A stretch of DNA of 36,894 nucleotides from Perkinsus olseni (GCA_013115125.1 JABANN010000345.1:1-36894), one strand, 5' to 3'; counted from the stretch's first letter, positions 12,294 through 20,993 are shown. Notes: a model not told the origin generated them from the letters alone. Translations and numbers: made by a program.

Positions 12294-13351
12294 ATGGCGG
12301 TATCACCGGCCAGTACACTCGGAGTGGGCCCTCTGAGTCGTGTCATCTCATACCTGGACCTGCCCTCTCTCCCAGAAGTCTCCACTGTTAACTCAGAGTT
12401 TGCAGCGGCAGTCTCTCGTCGCCTGCAAAGAATCGAGTCCGCGTCAGTTCTACAGGCTATCGCTGGGCAGCCGTCTGTCTCGGAGAGGGTCACGGACTGC
12501 ACCCTCCACTTTTGCCAAGAGGACCTATCATCTGTTATATCAGAGATCAACTTCGGCCAGTTGAAGCACTTGGATTTGAGTGCTTGTCAGTGGCTCGACG
12601 ATGCGGCCGTGATGGGCCTGTCGCACCATACGGGGAGTCTCGAATACTTGGGTAAGGCAGCCGTAATAGACCTCGCATGGAGACCTGTTCGTTCTTGTCA
12701 GATCTTTACTGGTCCGCTGCTATCAAGTCGGACACAGCCCTTTGCCACCTCATCCGGGCCAATAAAGGGCTCCGCTACCTCTCATTATCGGGCGTCAAAG
12801 CTACGACGGATCGGGTCGTCATGGCAGCATGTTCTCAGCCAGGGAGGGCGATGCTGGAAACTCTCGACCTCACGAGATGCCCACGCATCACCGACGCCTC
12901 TCTCATGGCGATTGGCTCATCATATGGCGATTCCCTGAAGGTGCTCCGTCTCTATGCGACGACTCAGTTATCTGATGATGGCTACTCGGCTCTGAAACAT
13001 CTGAGGCGTCTGGAAGTTTTGGATCTTTGCGGACATATAAACCTGTCAAGCTCAGCGGCACGGGAGTGTCTCCAGTGCATGCCTAACCTAAAGCGTTTGA
13101 ATCTAACTTGGTGTAAACAGATCGACGACTCGGTGATGGAGACCATCGGAAACTACAATACCAGAGTTCGCTGGCTCTCTGTGTTCGGCGCGAAGAACCT
13201 GACGAAGCGATCTTTGGATGCAGTCTCTGGGCTCACCCTCACCCACTGTGATTTTAGAGGGATACCTAACCTGTCTGATTACACCCTCGATGACTGTAAA
13301 GGTCTGAGGGAGCTATTTCCGAGACTAAGGGAATGGATACTTTTCTCTTAG
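12294..13351 (+). CDS. F-box/leucine-rich-repeat protein (FBXL-like)
   Basis: This is probably the substrate-recognition subunit of an SCF ubiquitin ligase. Two exons, 12294-12651 and 12702-13351, flank a 50-nt intron (GTAAGG..TTGTCAG) and give 335 residues. The N terminus holds an F-box-like segment (LSRVISYLDLPSLPEVSTVN). It is followed by repeats of the cysteine-containing LRR type: LKHLDLSACQWLDDAAVMGL, LETLDLTRCPRITDASLMAI, LEVLDLCGHINLSSSA and LKRLNLTWCKQIDDSVMETI. About seven repeats are visible. The ATG follows an in-frame-stop-containing leader, and an AG precedes it by 11 nt. The stop is TAG at 13349-13351. This is the last gene of the plus-strand block. Confidence 0.8.
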
Positions 13352-13811
13352 TCGAGAATCTACTTTCTACGTTACTCCATAATTGAGTTTTTCGAGTGCT
13401 GTTGAAGGGGGAGCGATTTTCGGGAGTCCCGTAGACAACTGAGTCCCCGAGCTTTTTCAAATCTAGACAAGCCCCTCACGCGAGTCGGCTTTGAGTCTTT
13501 GGAGCCTAGGGGGTACACTTGGCAGTTAGGATGTGCAGGACCAGAAGAGAAAGGGCAAGAGTTAATCGATGTTCAATATGTAATGCTTACCCTAATGATA
13601 GTCGCAAAAACTGATCTGAGAAAGACTCGCCGTATCATCATCTTAGATCAGGAGGGCGTGGTTGGCAAACTTACAAACAGGCTTGCTTTAATGGTCGGGT
13701 TCGTGATGAGAACTCCCGCACATTCACAATCTCGACGGCTGGTGTGTGTAAGATTGAAGTCCAACAGTACGCCAGCAGTACGACTTGCTGAGACTAGCAC
13801 CGACGTACCTA
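13352..13811. other. Gene-free spacer after the F-box gene
   Basis: I see no supported gene, RNA or repeat here. A 141-residue open frame (13499-13924) crosses it but runs straight through the tRNA-Val gene and its inverted relic, so it is chance. Confidence 0.5.
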
Positions 13812-13863
13812 TCCTCGTTTCCAATGCTCTCTCAACGACAGCCGTGTATAGAGTAAGACTGTA

Positions 13864-13897
13864 TCGTTCCCAGGATCGAACTCGTACCGTTAGCGAA
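13864..13897 (-). pseudogene. Decayed tRNA-Val 3' half, inverted (unit 1)
   Basis: Read on the minus strand, this stretch gives GGTACGAGTTCGATCCTGGG. It resembles the tRNA-Val 3' part (GGTCCCGAGTTCGATTCTCGG) at most positions but no longer forms a T stem. It lies head to head with the intact tRNA-Val. It is probably an old inverted copy; a chance B-box-like sequence is the alternative. Confidence 0.4.
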
Positions 13898-13899
13898 GA

Positions 13900-13971
13900 G
13901 CTGGAATGGTCTAGTTGGTTATGACGACTGCCTAACATGCAGTGGTCCCGAGTTCGATTCTCGGTTCCAGT
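13900..13971 (+). tRNA. tRNA-Val(AAC), copy 1
   Basis: The acceptor stem is GCTGGAA with TTCCAGT (one G-U pair). The D arm is GTC..GAC around AGTTGGTT. The anticodon arm is ACTGC-CTAACAT-GCAGT with anticodon AAC. The T arm is CCGAG-TTCGATT-CTCGG. The variable loop is one base shorter than in copy 2 (GGTC against AGGTC), and loop base 38 is T where copy 2 has C. It is otherwise intact. Confidence 0.85.
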
Positions 13972-14046
13972 ATTTGTTCGTTGGCTGCTTTCTACACTCT
14001 AGGACAAGCATTGTTGCCGGCAGAAGGCTACAGGATGTCCTGACTA

Positions 14047-14128
14047 TGAGTGCTGTGGGGTTCGAACCCACGCGGACCGCGTCCAGTGGATCTTAAGTCC
14101 ACCCCCTTAACCACTCGGGCAAACACTC
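14047..14128 (-). tRNA. tRNA-Leu(UAA), copy 1
   Basis: This is a class-II tRNA on the minus strand. The acceptor is GAGTGTT with AGCACTC and discriminator A73, as leucine tRNAs need. The anticodon arm is GTGGA-CTTAAGA-TCCAC (anticodon TAA). The long variable arm folds as GGAC-GCG-GTCC. The T arm is GTGGG-TTCGAAC-CCCAC, fully paired. Confidence 0.88.
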
Positions 14129-14162
14129 GCTCACCTACAGGCTTCAAATCGATTTGGTGTGT

Positions 14163-14198
14163 ATGCCTGCAAGTCCCGAGCTCGATCCTCATTCCCAC
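14163..14198 (+). pseudogene. Decayed tRNA-Val 3' half, direct
   Basis: This stretch reads GTCCCGAGCTCGATCCTC and so resembles the variable loop and T arm of the neighbouring tRNA-Val. A weaker version sits at the same place in unit 1 (about 13806-13832). No 5' half remains. It could be a relic of a lost gene copy or chance. Confidence 0.35.
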
Positions 14199-14237
14199 TG
14201 CTTTCTCGACGACAGCCGGTTATAGAGTGAGACTGTA

Positions 14238-14270
14238 TCGTTCCCAGGATCGAACTCGTACCGTTAGCGA
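14238..14270 (-). pseudogene. Decayed tRNA-Val 3' half, inverted (unit 2)
   Basis: This is the second copy of the inverted tRNA-like relic, the same in sequence as the one at 13864-13897 and also immediately upstream of a tRNA-Val. It was carried along by the tandem duplication. Confidence 0.4.
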
Positions 14271-14273
14271 ATC

Positions 14274-14346
14274 GCTGGAATGGTCTAGTTGGTTATGACG
14301 ACTGCCTAACACGCAGTAGGTCCCGAGTTCGATTCTCGGTTCCAGT
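14274..14346 (+). tRNA. tRNA-Val(AAC), copy 2
   Basis: All arms are as in copy 1, with a full five-base variable loop (AGGTC) and anticodon loop CTAACAC. This is the more canonical of the two valine genes and probably the functional reference. Confidence 0.9.
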
Positions 14347-14411
14347 ATTTGTTCGTTGGCTGCTTTCTACACTCTAGGACAAGCATTGAAGGCTACAGGA
14401 TGTCCTGACTA

Positions 14412-14493
14412 TGAGTGCTGTGGGGTTCCAACCCACGCGGACCGTGTCCAGTGGATCTTAAGTCCACCCCCTTCACCACTCGGGCAAACACTC
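14412..14493 (-). pseudogene. tRNA-Leu(UAA), copy 2, probably degenerate
   Basis: It matches copy 1 along its length and keeps anticodon TAA. The T loop reads TTGGAAC instead of TTCGAAC, which loses the near-invariant C56 that pairs with G19 and lies in the polymerase III B box. The D loop is also changed (GGTGAAGG for GGTTAAGG), and the variable-arm stem carries a G-to-A change. It is likely a poorly transcribed or misfolding copy. Confidence 0.7.
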
Positions 14494-14499
14494 GTGCCA

Positions 14500-15155
14500 A
14501 CACTAGTGCCAGATAAGCGTTAGACAGGCTTTTCCCGAACAATTCGGATACACACCGACTGTGAGGAGCATCGTCGACAAGCTAACACTTGCTAAGGTAT
14601 CGGCACGTTGGAATGATACCTTATTGAGAGCGGCACACCTGGTAGATCTAGCCCGTTCCCGGACTCCGGCCTCCTGAAAGATCTCCCTGCTAGTACTCAG
14701 CGGGTTCTTAGCCATTGCTCTTTTCAGGCTTCTCTTTTCGCGTTCGGTGACTGAGTTCCGGTAGGGTCCTCTGGGGCGGGAGTATTGATGGGAAGGGTTC
14801 GACAGATACCTTGTGATAGTCCGCTCGCAACGGCCCAGTTTCTCCGCGATCTCGCTTTTGGGCTCTCCTAGGCAAGGAGACGCACGATCTCCGCACGCTC
14901 TTCAGTTGAGAGGAGTTTTCCGCGATCCATGGTGGGAAAAAGTCAACTAGGACTATCAAAATGGGACAGCACGCGATGGGTGTATCACTCGCGCGCGCCC
15001 TAGAAGTGAAACGGTGATCGATATGCTGTCCAAAAATTTCTAGTCAGATTTCAACTCTACTCAGCCTCATTTTACGAAAGTTTGGTTGGTAAATCCTCCG
15101 TATTCGAGAAGTTATGCGCTTTTTCCGTTTTGGACTATCAAAATCGAACACACTG
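14500..15155 (-). mobile_element. Truncated Tc1-type DNA transposon with IR/DR-like end
   Basis: Read on the minus strand, the element begins at a TA target site (15156-15157) with CAGTGTGTTCGATTTTGATA, the usual CAGT start of Tc1/mariner ends. The motif ATTTTGATAGTCC recurs 182 bp inside (outer 15132-15144, inner 14950-14962). This spacing and direct repetition match the paired transposase-binding sites of IR/DR Tc1 elements. The transposase start lies just inside the inner site. Only the N-terminal part of the transposase and one terminal repeat are present; the other end stops at the edge of the duplicated tRNA block near 14500. Confidence 0.7.
14503..14930 (-). pseudogene. Tc1-type transposase, N-terminal fragment
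   Basis: The conceptual product starts MDRGKLLSTEERAEIVRLLA and continues SEIAEKLGRCERTITRYLSN, which is the paired helix-turn-helix layout of Tc1 transposases. It is followed by a basic linker (SRPRGPYRNS) and a second helical segment (RSLKRAMAKNPLSTSREIFQ). The frame has a TAG after residue 20 and a one-base shift a few codons later. Nothing of the DDE catalytic domain is left, so the element cannot move itself. Confidence 0.7.
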
Positions 15156-15283
15156 TATATTGCTACAGGCACCTAAAGTTGGGTTGACGCATCGAGTGTA
15201 GTATGACCATCTGACGTTGTGGAGAGGCATAAAGGAAAATATCACCATGGTTGCCGACAGAAGGCTATACGATGCTTCTACGA

Positions 15284-15365
15284 TGAGTGCTACGGGGTTC
15301 GAACCCACTCGGGTCGCGTTCAGTGGATTTCAAGTCCACCCCATTATCCACTCGGGCAAACACTC
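15284..15365 (-). tRNA. Class-II tRNA with serine anticodon UGA on a leucine-like body
   Basis: The acceptor (GAGTGTT/AGCACTC), discriminator A73, D-arm start (GCCCGAGTGG) and T loop (TTCGAAC) match the tRNA-Leu copies 1.2 kb away, and so does the 3' flank (GAAGGCTA). The anticodon arm is GTGGA-CTTGAAA-TCCAC, anticodon TGA, which normally reads serine UCA. The variable arm is altered and pairs poorly. The T stem has two wobble pairs. It is either a real tRNA-Ser(UGA), a remoulded tRNA-Leu, or a decaying copy. Confidence 0.65.
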
Positions 15366-17288
15366 GCATATCTATTGGCGGCAAGCTGAATTGTTGTGTA
15401 TGAGCAATGAGCAGCGTTGTGCCCTGAGCAGGATTTTTCCTATTTTTTCGAACACGCACAGACTATGTGCAAGGCTAATAGGAAGGCAAGGCGCATCCGG
15501 AGGCTGCGTTGTGCCGGACTATCAACCGGTAGAAATCCACAGAAGTCAGGCTGCTCGGGTTCAGTTCCCCCGAACCTTGCGCGGGGGAACACAATCGTGA
15601 CAAGTTGTCACTGACAACTCACGCGCCTAGTGCTCATTACTACGAAACGCTCGGGTCGGCGATACAAGCTATCGGTAACGGCGCCCTCAGGAACGGTTCC
15701 TCGGCACTGCCGCCGCTTAGTATGTGGCACCGTGCCACTGGCACGTGCAGACTATGCAGTACGCAAGTCTAAAAGGCTCTGACTGTACTCAGCAGCCCGG
15801 TGGCAGAAAGGCAAACTATAGGGGCTCGTCACAGCAGACATTGCCAGAGCGAGTCACTATTTTGAGATCGCGGTGATAGGCCGGTAGGGCCAAATCGATG
15901 TTCGACGTTACAGGGCTCCCTTTCAAGCTTAGCCACTGTTTGGACCAGCGCCGTCCCCCGCACAGCGAGACGCGCAACTGTCGATCAGTTGACTTGGGAG
16001 TAGTTCGACGCCTCTGCTCAGCTGTTCACCTCCGCAGCCTGTGGAGTCCACAGTGGGGACCACAGAAGCTGCCAGCTCAAATCGTTAGGGTGGGCGTCTG
16101 GCCCAATCAGCGGCCAGTGACATCGCCATCCGTAAGTCACCACCCACCAAGTATGGCCACCAGCTCGGGTCGCGGTCTGTCCGTCGTTCACTCACTCAAA
16201 GTTTGGAGAGTTCGTGACTCCGTTGTGGGTTTTGAGGACCTTATTTTTATCCCCTGAACCATTCGACAAGGCGCATACAGAAGAGGTTTTCTAGGCCGGC
16301 GCCAATTCATTGACCACATTCAGAGCAGGCGAAAGTGCGCTCCGAATAGGATGAGGATCGAGTATAGTAAAAATCATGCTATCTGCATCCGACGTTGTAG
16401 TGATGCGTCGAGTAGACCAGAAGCATGCAGATTGCAAACGCCAGAGGTTCCATTCCGCAAAACTTAGGGAGTCCTTGGGTGAGGCATCTTGCCGGCCCCT
16501 GAACCTTGGCTCTCACCTCTATCGGCGCACACCTGAGATTGGCTGGAAGCAAGAGCCAGCCGTGATGCACAATCCATCATCCGAGAAGTATAGCCGATAC
16601 TCTATCCACAATTGCCGTGTTCACTTGAATTGGATCCGCGTTGTGTGAAATGCCAGTGTTCCACAAGTTACAAGGTCCACACCGCGTTGTGAAAGAGAAT
16701 GTTCTGCTCGCTAGAGGCTTCGGAGTCGGATGCTGTGGGTCAGTTGAGCGAGCCTGATCCCACTCCGGCCGAGCAGAGGAAAGATCTCCGAGAAGTGAGG
16801 ACGTCCAGGAAGCGTGCGATGCCAGAAGCCACGACTTCTGAGAGGTCGAAGGCAGAGAGAGTTAAGTGATGAGATAGCTGAAGTGTCCGGTCCGAACGAC
16901 GTGAGTCGGCCCAGTCCAAGTTGGACTGTCCAACCAAAAACGGGCCATTAACCATTATCATTAGTTGTGCGCACTGCCCGACGGTTACTGTGTGATCCCG
17001 GTCGGCCGACTTTGTAACGGCACTAGCAGTTCCAACGGACGAAGCCTTCTCGCAATGAGTCGAATAAAGCAAAACTTTTAAGATATGGAAACTGATGATA
17101 ATCAGAGGGCGCCCTTCCCCGAGTGTCAGGGGACTTTCTTGAAAAAACTGGAATGAACTTGGAACTGGCGGGACAACCAAAACTACTGTATTCATTCCGA
17201 TTGAGAGTCGACACATTTAATTCACTCAGTCTCGACTCCAGACTTCGACGGACCCCAGGAAGGGCCATTGTCAACGAAATATGTTCCC
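15366..17288. other. Gene-poor part of the strand-switch region
   Basis: I see no gene I can support in these 1.9 kb. Open frames of 90-158 residues occur but match nothing known and look like chance. A short plus-strand frame at 16699-16869 is listed separately. Two 15-base odd palindromes sit at 15597-15611 and 16913-16927, and a GTGCC/GGCAC inverted repeat lies near 15732-15745. Confidence 0.5.
16699..16869 (+). CDS. Possible small hydrophilic protein or exon (56 residues)
   Basis: ATG 16699 opens a 56-codon frame ending TGA 16867-16869. The product is very hydrophilic: an acidic first half (SLEASESDAVGQLSEPDP) and a Lys/Arg-rich second half. Its composition is more protein-like than that of its surroundings, but there is no homology I can name and no clear intron signals. 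Treat it as a guess. Confidence 0.2.
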   Translation: MFCSLEASESDAVGQLSEPDPTPAEQRKDLREVRTSRKRAMPEATTSERSKAERVK

Positions 17289-18827
17289 TCAGACCAGCTC
17301 GGCAGCTTCTTGGGTTTGTTTATTGACTCTCAAGCGGACTTGCCGCGCTCCCTGAGGGAGGAGTCGGACTGCAAAGGATAGCGGGGGCGTCCCTACTTTG
17401 TTAAGAAGATCGACAAGTCTCATCCGGTCTGTTAGTTCAACGACTACGACTGCTGTCAACGCTAGGACTTGCAAGATGGCCAACAGGCCAGCCTGAAGCA
17501 GGGAAGAGATATCCACTCTATTATGCGGAGTGAAGCTCACCAGCCAAATGCATGCAGTGATGCTTCCCAGGGGTGACTCAGCCACAGTATTCCGGACTCG
17601 GCACCACGAGTTCACATTGCCTGAAGAGCGCGAGTCACCGTTGCCTCTCATGATAGTCGACCTAAGTACCATAGGGGTCAGCCACCGGGTCCGCATCTGG
17701 GGGACGGATAGGCTCCTGGCCTTGAGCGATGAGCCACTGCCGGCATTCCAACACGAGCCTAGGCTAGAACTAGGATCAAACACATCGTGGTGAGGAACTA
17801 CTCGTCAGTAAGCTCTTCATCGGCCGTTACGAATAAGCCTTCGAGATACTTCTGCAAGTTCGTATCCATTGGGCCTGAGGGAGAAGCCCAGCGATCAGAG
17901 GAGCGGTGATGGACTAGGTTTCCTCACAAGAGACTGACTGAAACTCTAGAGGCTCCTCCGAACAGTTGGAGGTGCGGCAGCCTCCCCCAACACACTCGCC
18001 GAGCTCCCAAAGACTCATGAAGCCCTGCTGGTATCTGCCATGTGGTGTCATTGAAGTCCTTCCAAGAGACAGCGACAGCGTGCTACCGATCGAGGTAGTC
18101 GTGCGCTGCGGCATCCGTATGATGGTCGTAATAATTAACGTCATGGTCGGCGATATCTTGGACAACAGCCCGAAATCTGAGTCAATCATGAACCATACCG
18201 ATACGAGTGCAACTTTATTACTGAGAGATCTCAATGGCGCTTGCTAAGAAGCATACCGTCGTTGCAACCTACGGAGAGAGACGGCCATGAAGATGCTGAG
18301 AGTAGGGGGACGCACCATGAAGGTGATGTAGAGTGTTAACCTGAGCGGCTTGCGACGCCTCGGAGTTTGACAGCCAAGAACAGATACGAAAAGTGATACC
18401 AACGAGGCGAGCACAGCGAGGTACATAAAAGGATCAATTTTGAGGTCTTCGACGTCCATGTGGGCAAGGCTGCCTGAGGAAGGATGCTGCGGGCTATCAG
18501 TGTTGACAAGGATTTCACCCTCCTACCCATGGCCGCGTAGAACATTATAATAGAGAAGAGGAAAACGAGTCCATTGAGAATGTCTATGATTATTCTTCTG
18601 TATCCCGTGATAGGGGGAACAGCCCGCCAGCAGGACGGCTCCTTATTCCGCACTGGGCGCGGACGCCTTGGGGGGTCTACTCGAGCCCCCGGCTCAACAG
18701 GCCCGGTCGACAGCAGACCCTCTTCATTAGAGGGAGGAGGAGGAGGAGAAGGCGAAGACGAGGGTGACGGTGGAGAGGCGATAGTGCTGCCGTTGATGAC
18801 GAAAGTAACGCGACGATCCGCAGCCAT
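17289..18827 (-). CDS. Tetraspanin-like four-helix membrane protein
   Basis: This gene starts at ATG 18827. Exons 18527-18827, 18316-18473, 18268-18222 and 18176-18087 join in frame. After a Ser/Pro-rich cytosolic N terminus of about 70 residues come TM1 (IIIDILNGLVFLFSIIMFYA), TM2 (FMYLAVLASLVSLFVSVLGC), a short basic loop (RRRKPLR), TM3 (LTLYITFMVATTVCFLASAI) and a polar outer segment. TM4 (LLAILQVLALTAVVVVELTD) lies at about 17410-17500, and the tail ends at TGA 17289-17291. This helix spacing, with a short TM2-TM3 loop and a long loop before TM4, is the tetraspanin layout. The CCG motif of the large loop is not clear, and exons between 18087 and 17510 could not be fixed, so a claudin-like or other four-helix family remains possible. 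Confidence 0.55.
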
Positions 18828-18984
18828 CGTCCGGAGCCAAAACTGTCTAAAGACCGTATGGCTATCTCTGTTCTCCTTCTTCCAGTCCCTAGGGACGTGG
18901 ATTTACTCACAGAAGTTTGACCAACTGAGGAACTTCAACACGAACTAGGTTGTCATTGAAACGTTTACAGTAAAAGATGGTACG

Positions 18985-20282
18985 TCAGTCTACAAGCTTG
19001 GGTGTGACGGGTATGGTTCCTACCCATGTACCCTTCTGGACGAGTGTTTTGCTCTGCAACCAGGCTTCCCGGAGGGCCACTGCCTCTGCTGGTTCCAGGG
19101 ATACCTGTACCAGCTTACCCTTGTCCTTCGGCCGGTCTTCTCGCAGCATGATCTTAGCGGCTCTAGTGGCCACCCCAAGGCAGTCCAAGACGACCAGATC
19201 CCTCGATAGCACCACCATAGGGCCAAGAGTCTCGTCAGCCACTTCTAATACAAACCATATCATCGGCTCGGGGAGCAGCTGGCTGGCTAAGGAGGCTCTG
19301 GAGTAACCGCGTATCGGCTCCTCAAGGCATAGCTTGGGAATCACAACATATGACCCGCCGTCATCATCGAAATCGCTGATGCTGTCGGCACACAAACCGA
19401 TGGAAGTCGCAGCCTCTCGAGTGCTGGGGATGGTTGATTTCCCACAGCAGCTGCAGGCTGATAGAAGCAGGTGGGACTCGTGGAGCATTACGGTCGTCTC
19501 GGATACAAAAAGGCGGCCCTGGAGGCGGGTCCAGATTTCAGTTTCGGTAACAGATTGCCGCATGCCAGTGTGGTGGCAGTCATCCCGCTCACACTCGGCT
19601 AGGAGAGGTCCACACTCCTCACAGGCTTTTATCTCCGATCCCAACTGATAAAGACGGGCAAGTATAATCGAATCATCTCACGTTGCTCAGCTCACCTGCC
19701 AAACGACACTAGGGACTGCACAAACCTGCAGACTCCCAACATCAACCAGCTCCGCACCGCAAGAAGCACACGTCAAGATGGCCGTGGCGAGAGGAGGCTT
19801 CGACCAGTCCTCCACGAGGGCGCCTAGGAACCGTGACCCTATAGCGCTGGTAGAGGCAGAGGTGTTACTTTGGTAAGAGTCTGGCAGTTCCAATTTTGTG
19901 AAGGCTATCGGCAGAGTCATCGTCGCTTTGTCTTGGCTTATGGTGAGGCCTTTAACAGCCGATAGGCAGCTACCCCGTCCGAAGTCAATAACTAACTCCT
20001 CGATAGAAGGAGATAGCGATATGCTCAGTACTCCGCTGCTGAACTTAACCTATCCAAAGAGAGTCATGGAGGTGTTATTAATGATGCTATCACCTTCACA
20101 TCAGCATCATCAATATCAAAACCAGCCGGTGTGGTTATTAATACTCTGGCGAGCTTCAGCGTCCGTTCCATCTCAACGCGATAGCTGACACTGGCATTCA
20201 AAGCTCGAGTCAGAACGAGCCCACTCCGCTCCTCAGTAGCCGCTGAGCCTGGTTCTAGTGTTTCCGTTGCTGCTGATGCCAT
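18985..20282 (-). CDS. UBE3D: UBE3D-like HECT_2-domain protein (E3 ubiquitin ligase E3D)
   Basis: UBE3D is a cytosolic protein reported to bind E2 enzymes and cyclin B and to act as an atypical E3 ligase. Three exons (20282-20094, 20049-19696, 19644-18985) join in phase 0 to 400 residues; the human protein has 389. The N-terminal part forms beta strands (VKFSSGVLSISLSPSIEELV). The central part has zinc-ligand-like Cys pairs: CASCGAEL, then LQVCAVPSVVWQ, and CSCCGKSTI further on, in the order of the family's CxxC..VLPLPSENW and CxxC motifs. The C-terminal part (WFVLEVADETLGPMVVLSRD) matches the strand-rich end. ATG 20282 is preferred to an upstream GTG. Similarity is moderate, so the name is tentative. 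Confidence 0.6.
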
Positions 20283-20404
20283 GATTTGAAGGTAATGCTG
20301 TTCCCGTATGATAAGAATCAAGATCTTGTTCACGCGTCCAACGGTAAATTCGACGCCCCTGGCAGAACTACTGGTTTAACACAAGATTTTCTGAAAGTGA
20401 ACCG

Positions 20405-20773
20405 TTGATAATAAATCTGTGGTTATTCGAAACTGAATCAGTTGTTGCTGCGAACAAAAACGCCACTGCTCCAGACGTAAAAGAGGAGGAGTATCCCTCC
20501 CAAACTCTGGACATTGCTCATCATCTTCTTCGATGTCTTATCCTGCGGGATGAGAGACTCCGGTATCGGCAGTACTTCTACGCACAGGAATATGACAACG
20601 CCGGAGAGCGAGAAGAGCGCCAGTGGGATGCAATGCAACATGTAGTAGGCCACCTGAGAAGCACTTGCGGTGAAGTGGCCAGAAAACGAGGATTCGTGAT
20701 ATTAGCGGCACTTCTGTCGTCCTGGCTTCGAGCCGTATTTTGGCGCGAAGATATTCGGAGACTGTTGGACTAA
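20405..20773 (+). CDS. Uncharacterised ORF, possible last exon of a small gene
   Basis: A 122-codon frame ends at TAA 20771-20773. From about 20480 on it looks like a real soluble helical protein: LDIAHHLLRCLILRDERLRY, then an acidic patch and a hydrophobic stretch (GFVILAALLSSWLRAVFW). It lacks an ATG near its left edge, so an upstream exon would be needed; ATG 20309 is one option, but the phase does not fit simply. Minus-strand frames overlap it. It sits between two minus-strand genes and would share a promoter region with the UBE3D-like gene. Confidence 0.35.
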   Translation: MIINLWLFETESVVAANKNATAPDVKEEEYPSQTLDIAHHLLRCLILRDERLRYRQYFYAQEYDNAGEREERQWDAMQHVVGHLRSTCGEVARKRGFVILAALLSSWLRAVFWREDIRRLLD

Positions 20774-20993
20774 CGTCATAACAAATAGCCACAACTTTCA
20801 ACAGGGTGGGGTGCGAGGGAGGAGATGAGAGGGGTGTGAAGCTGGGTATAAATTCTGTTGATTTTCCTCTTACTGTTGTGGTATGCTGGAACTACACGAG
20901 ATAAACTCCGTTACTGAGGCATGCGTATTCCTCCCGAGTAGTATCACTGCGAGCATTATCGATCTAGTGACTACAGAAGCCGAGCCGAGTTAG

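Larger units (their letters stand above)
13812..14495. repeat. Tandem duplication of a tRNA-Val + tRNA-Leu block (two units)
   Basis: Unit 1 spans about 13812-14130 and unit 2 about 14180-14495. Each runs through the same order: an ACGACAGCC spacer, an inverted tRNA-like relic, tRNA-Val on plus, a shared spacer (TATTTGTTCGTTGGCTGC and on), and tRNA-Leu on minus. The units are nearly identical. Unit 2 lacks about 9 nt in the spacer (TTGCCGGCAG region, near 14012 in unit 1) and differs at scattered bases. The unit edges are approximate. Confidence 0.8.

Noticed and set aside
13499-13938. Open frames on both strands (141 and 96 residues)
   Set aside because: They run through the tRNA-Val gene and its inverted relic and have no protein-like pattern.
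15540-15590. GGTTCAGTTCC stretch resembling a tRNA B box
   Set aside because: No acceptor, D or anticodon arms can be drawn around it.
16740-17216. 158-residue minus-strand frame in the gene-poor region
   Set aside because: It shows no known motif and lacks a convincing start context. It could be chance in a GC-rich spacer.
18889-18905. A TTTTGGCTCC-like stretch before the tetraspanin start, similar to the dinoflagellate/Perkinsus spliced leader core
   Set aside because: The match is short and lacks the rest of the leader, so it is not evidence of a spliced-leader gene or relic. No spliced-leader RNA gene was found in the window.
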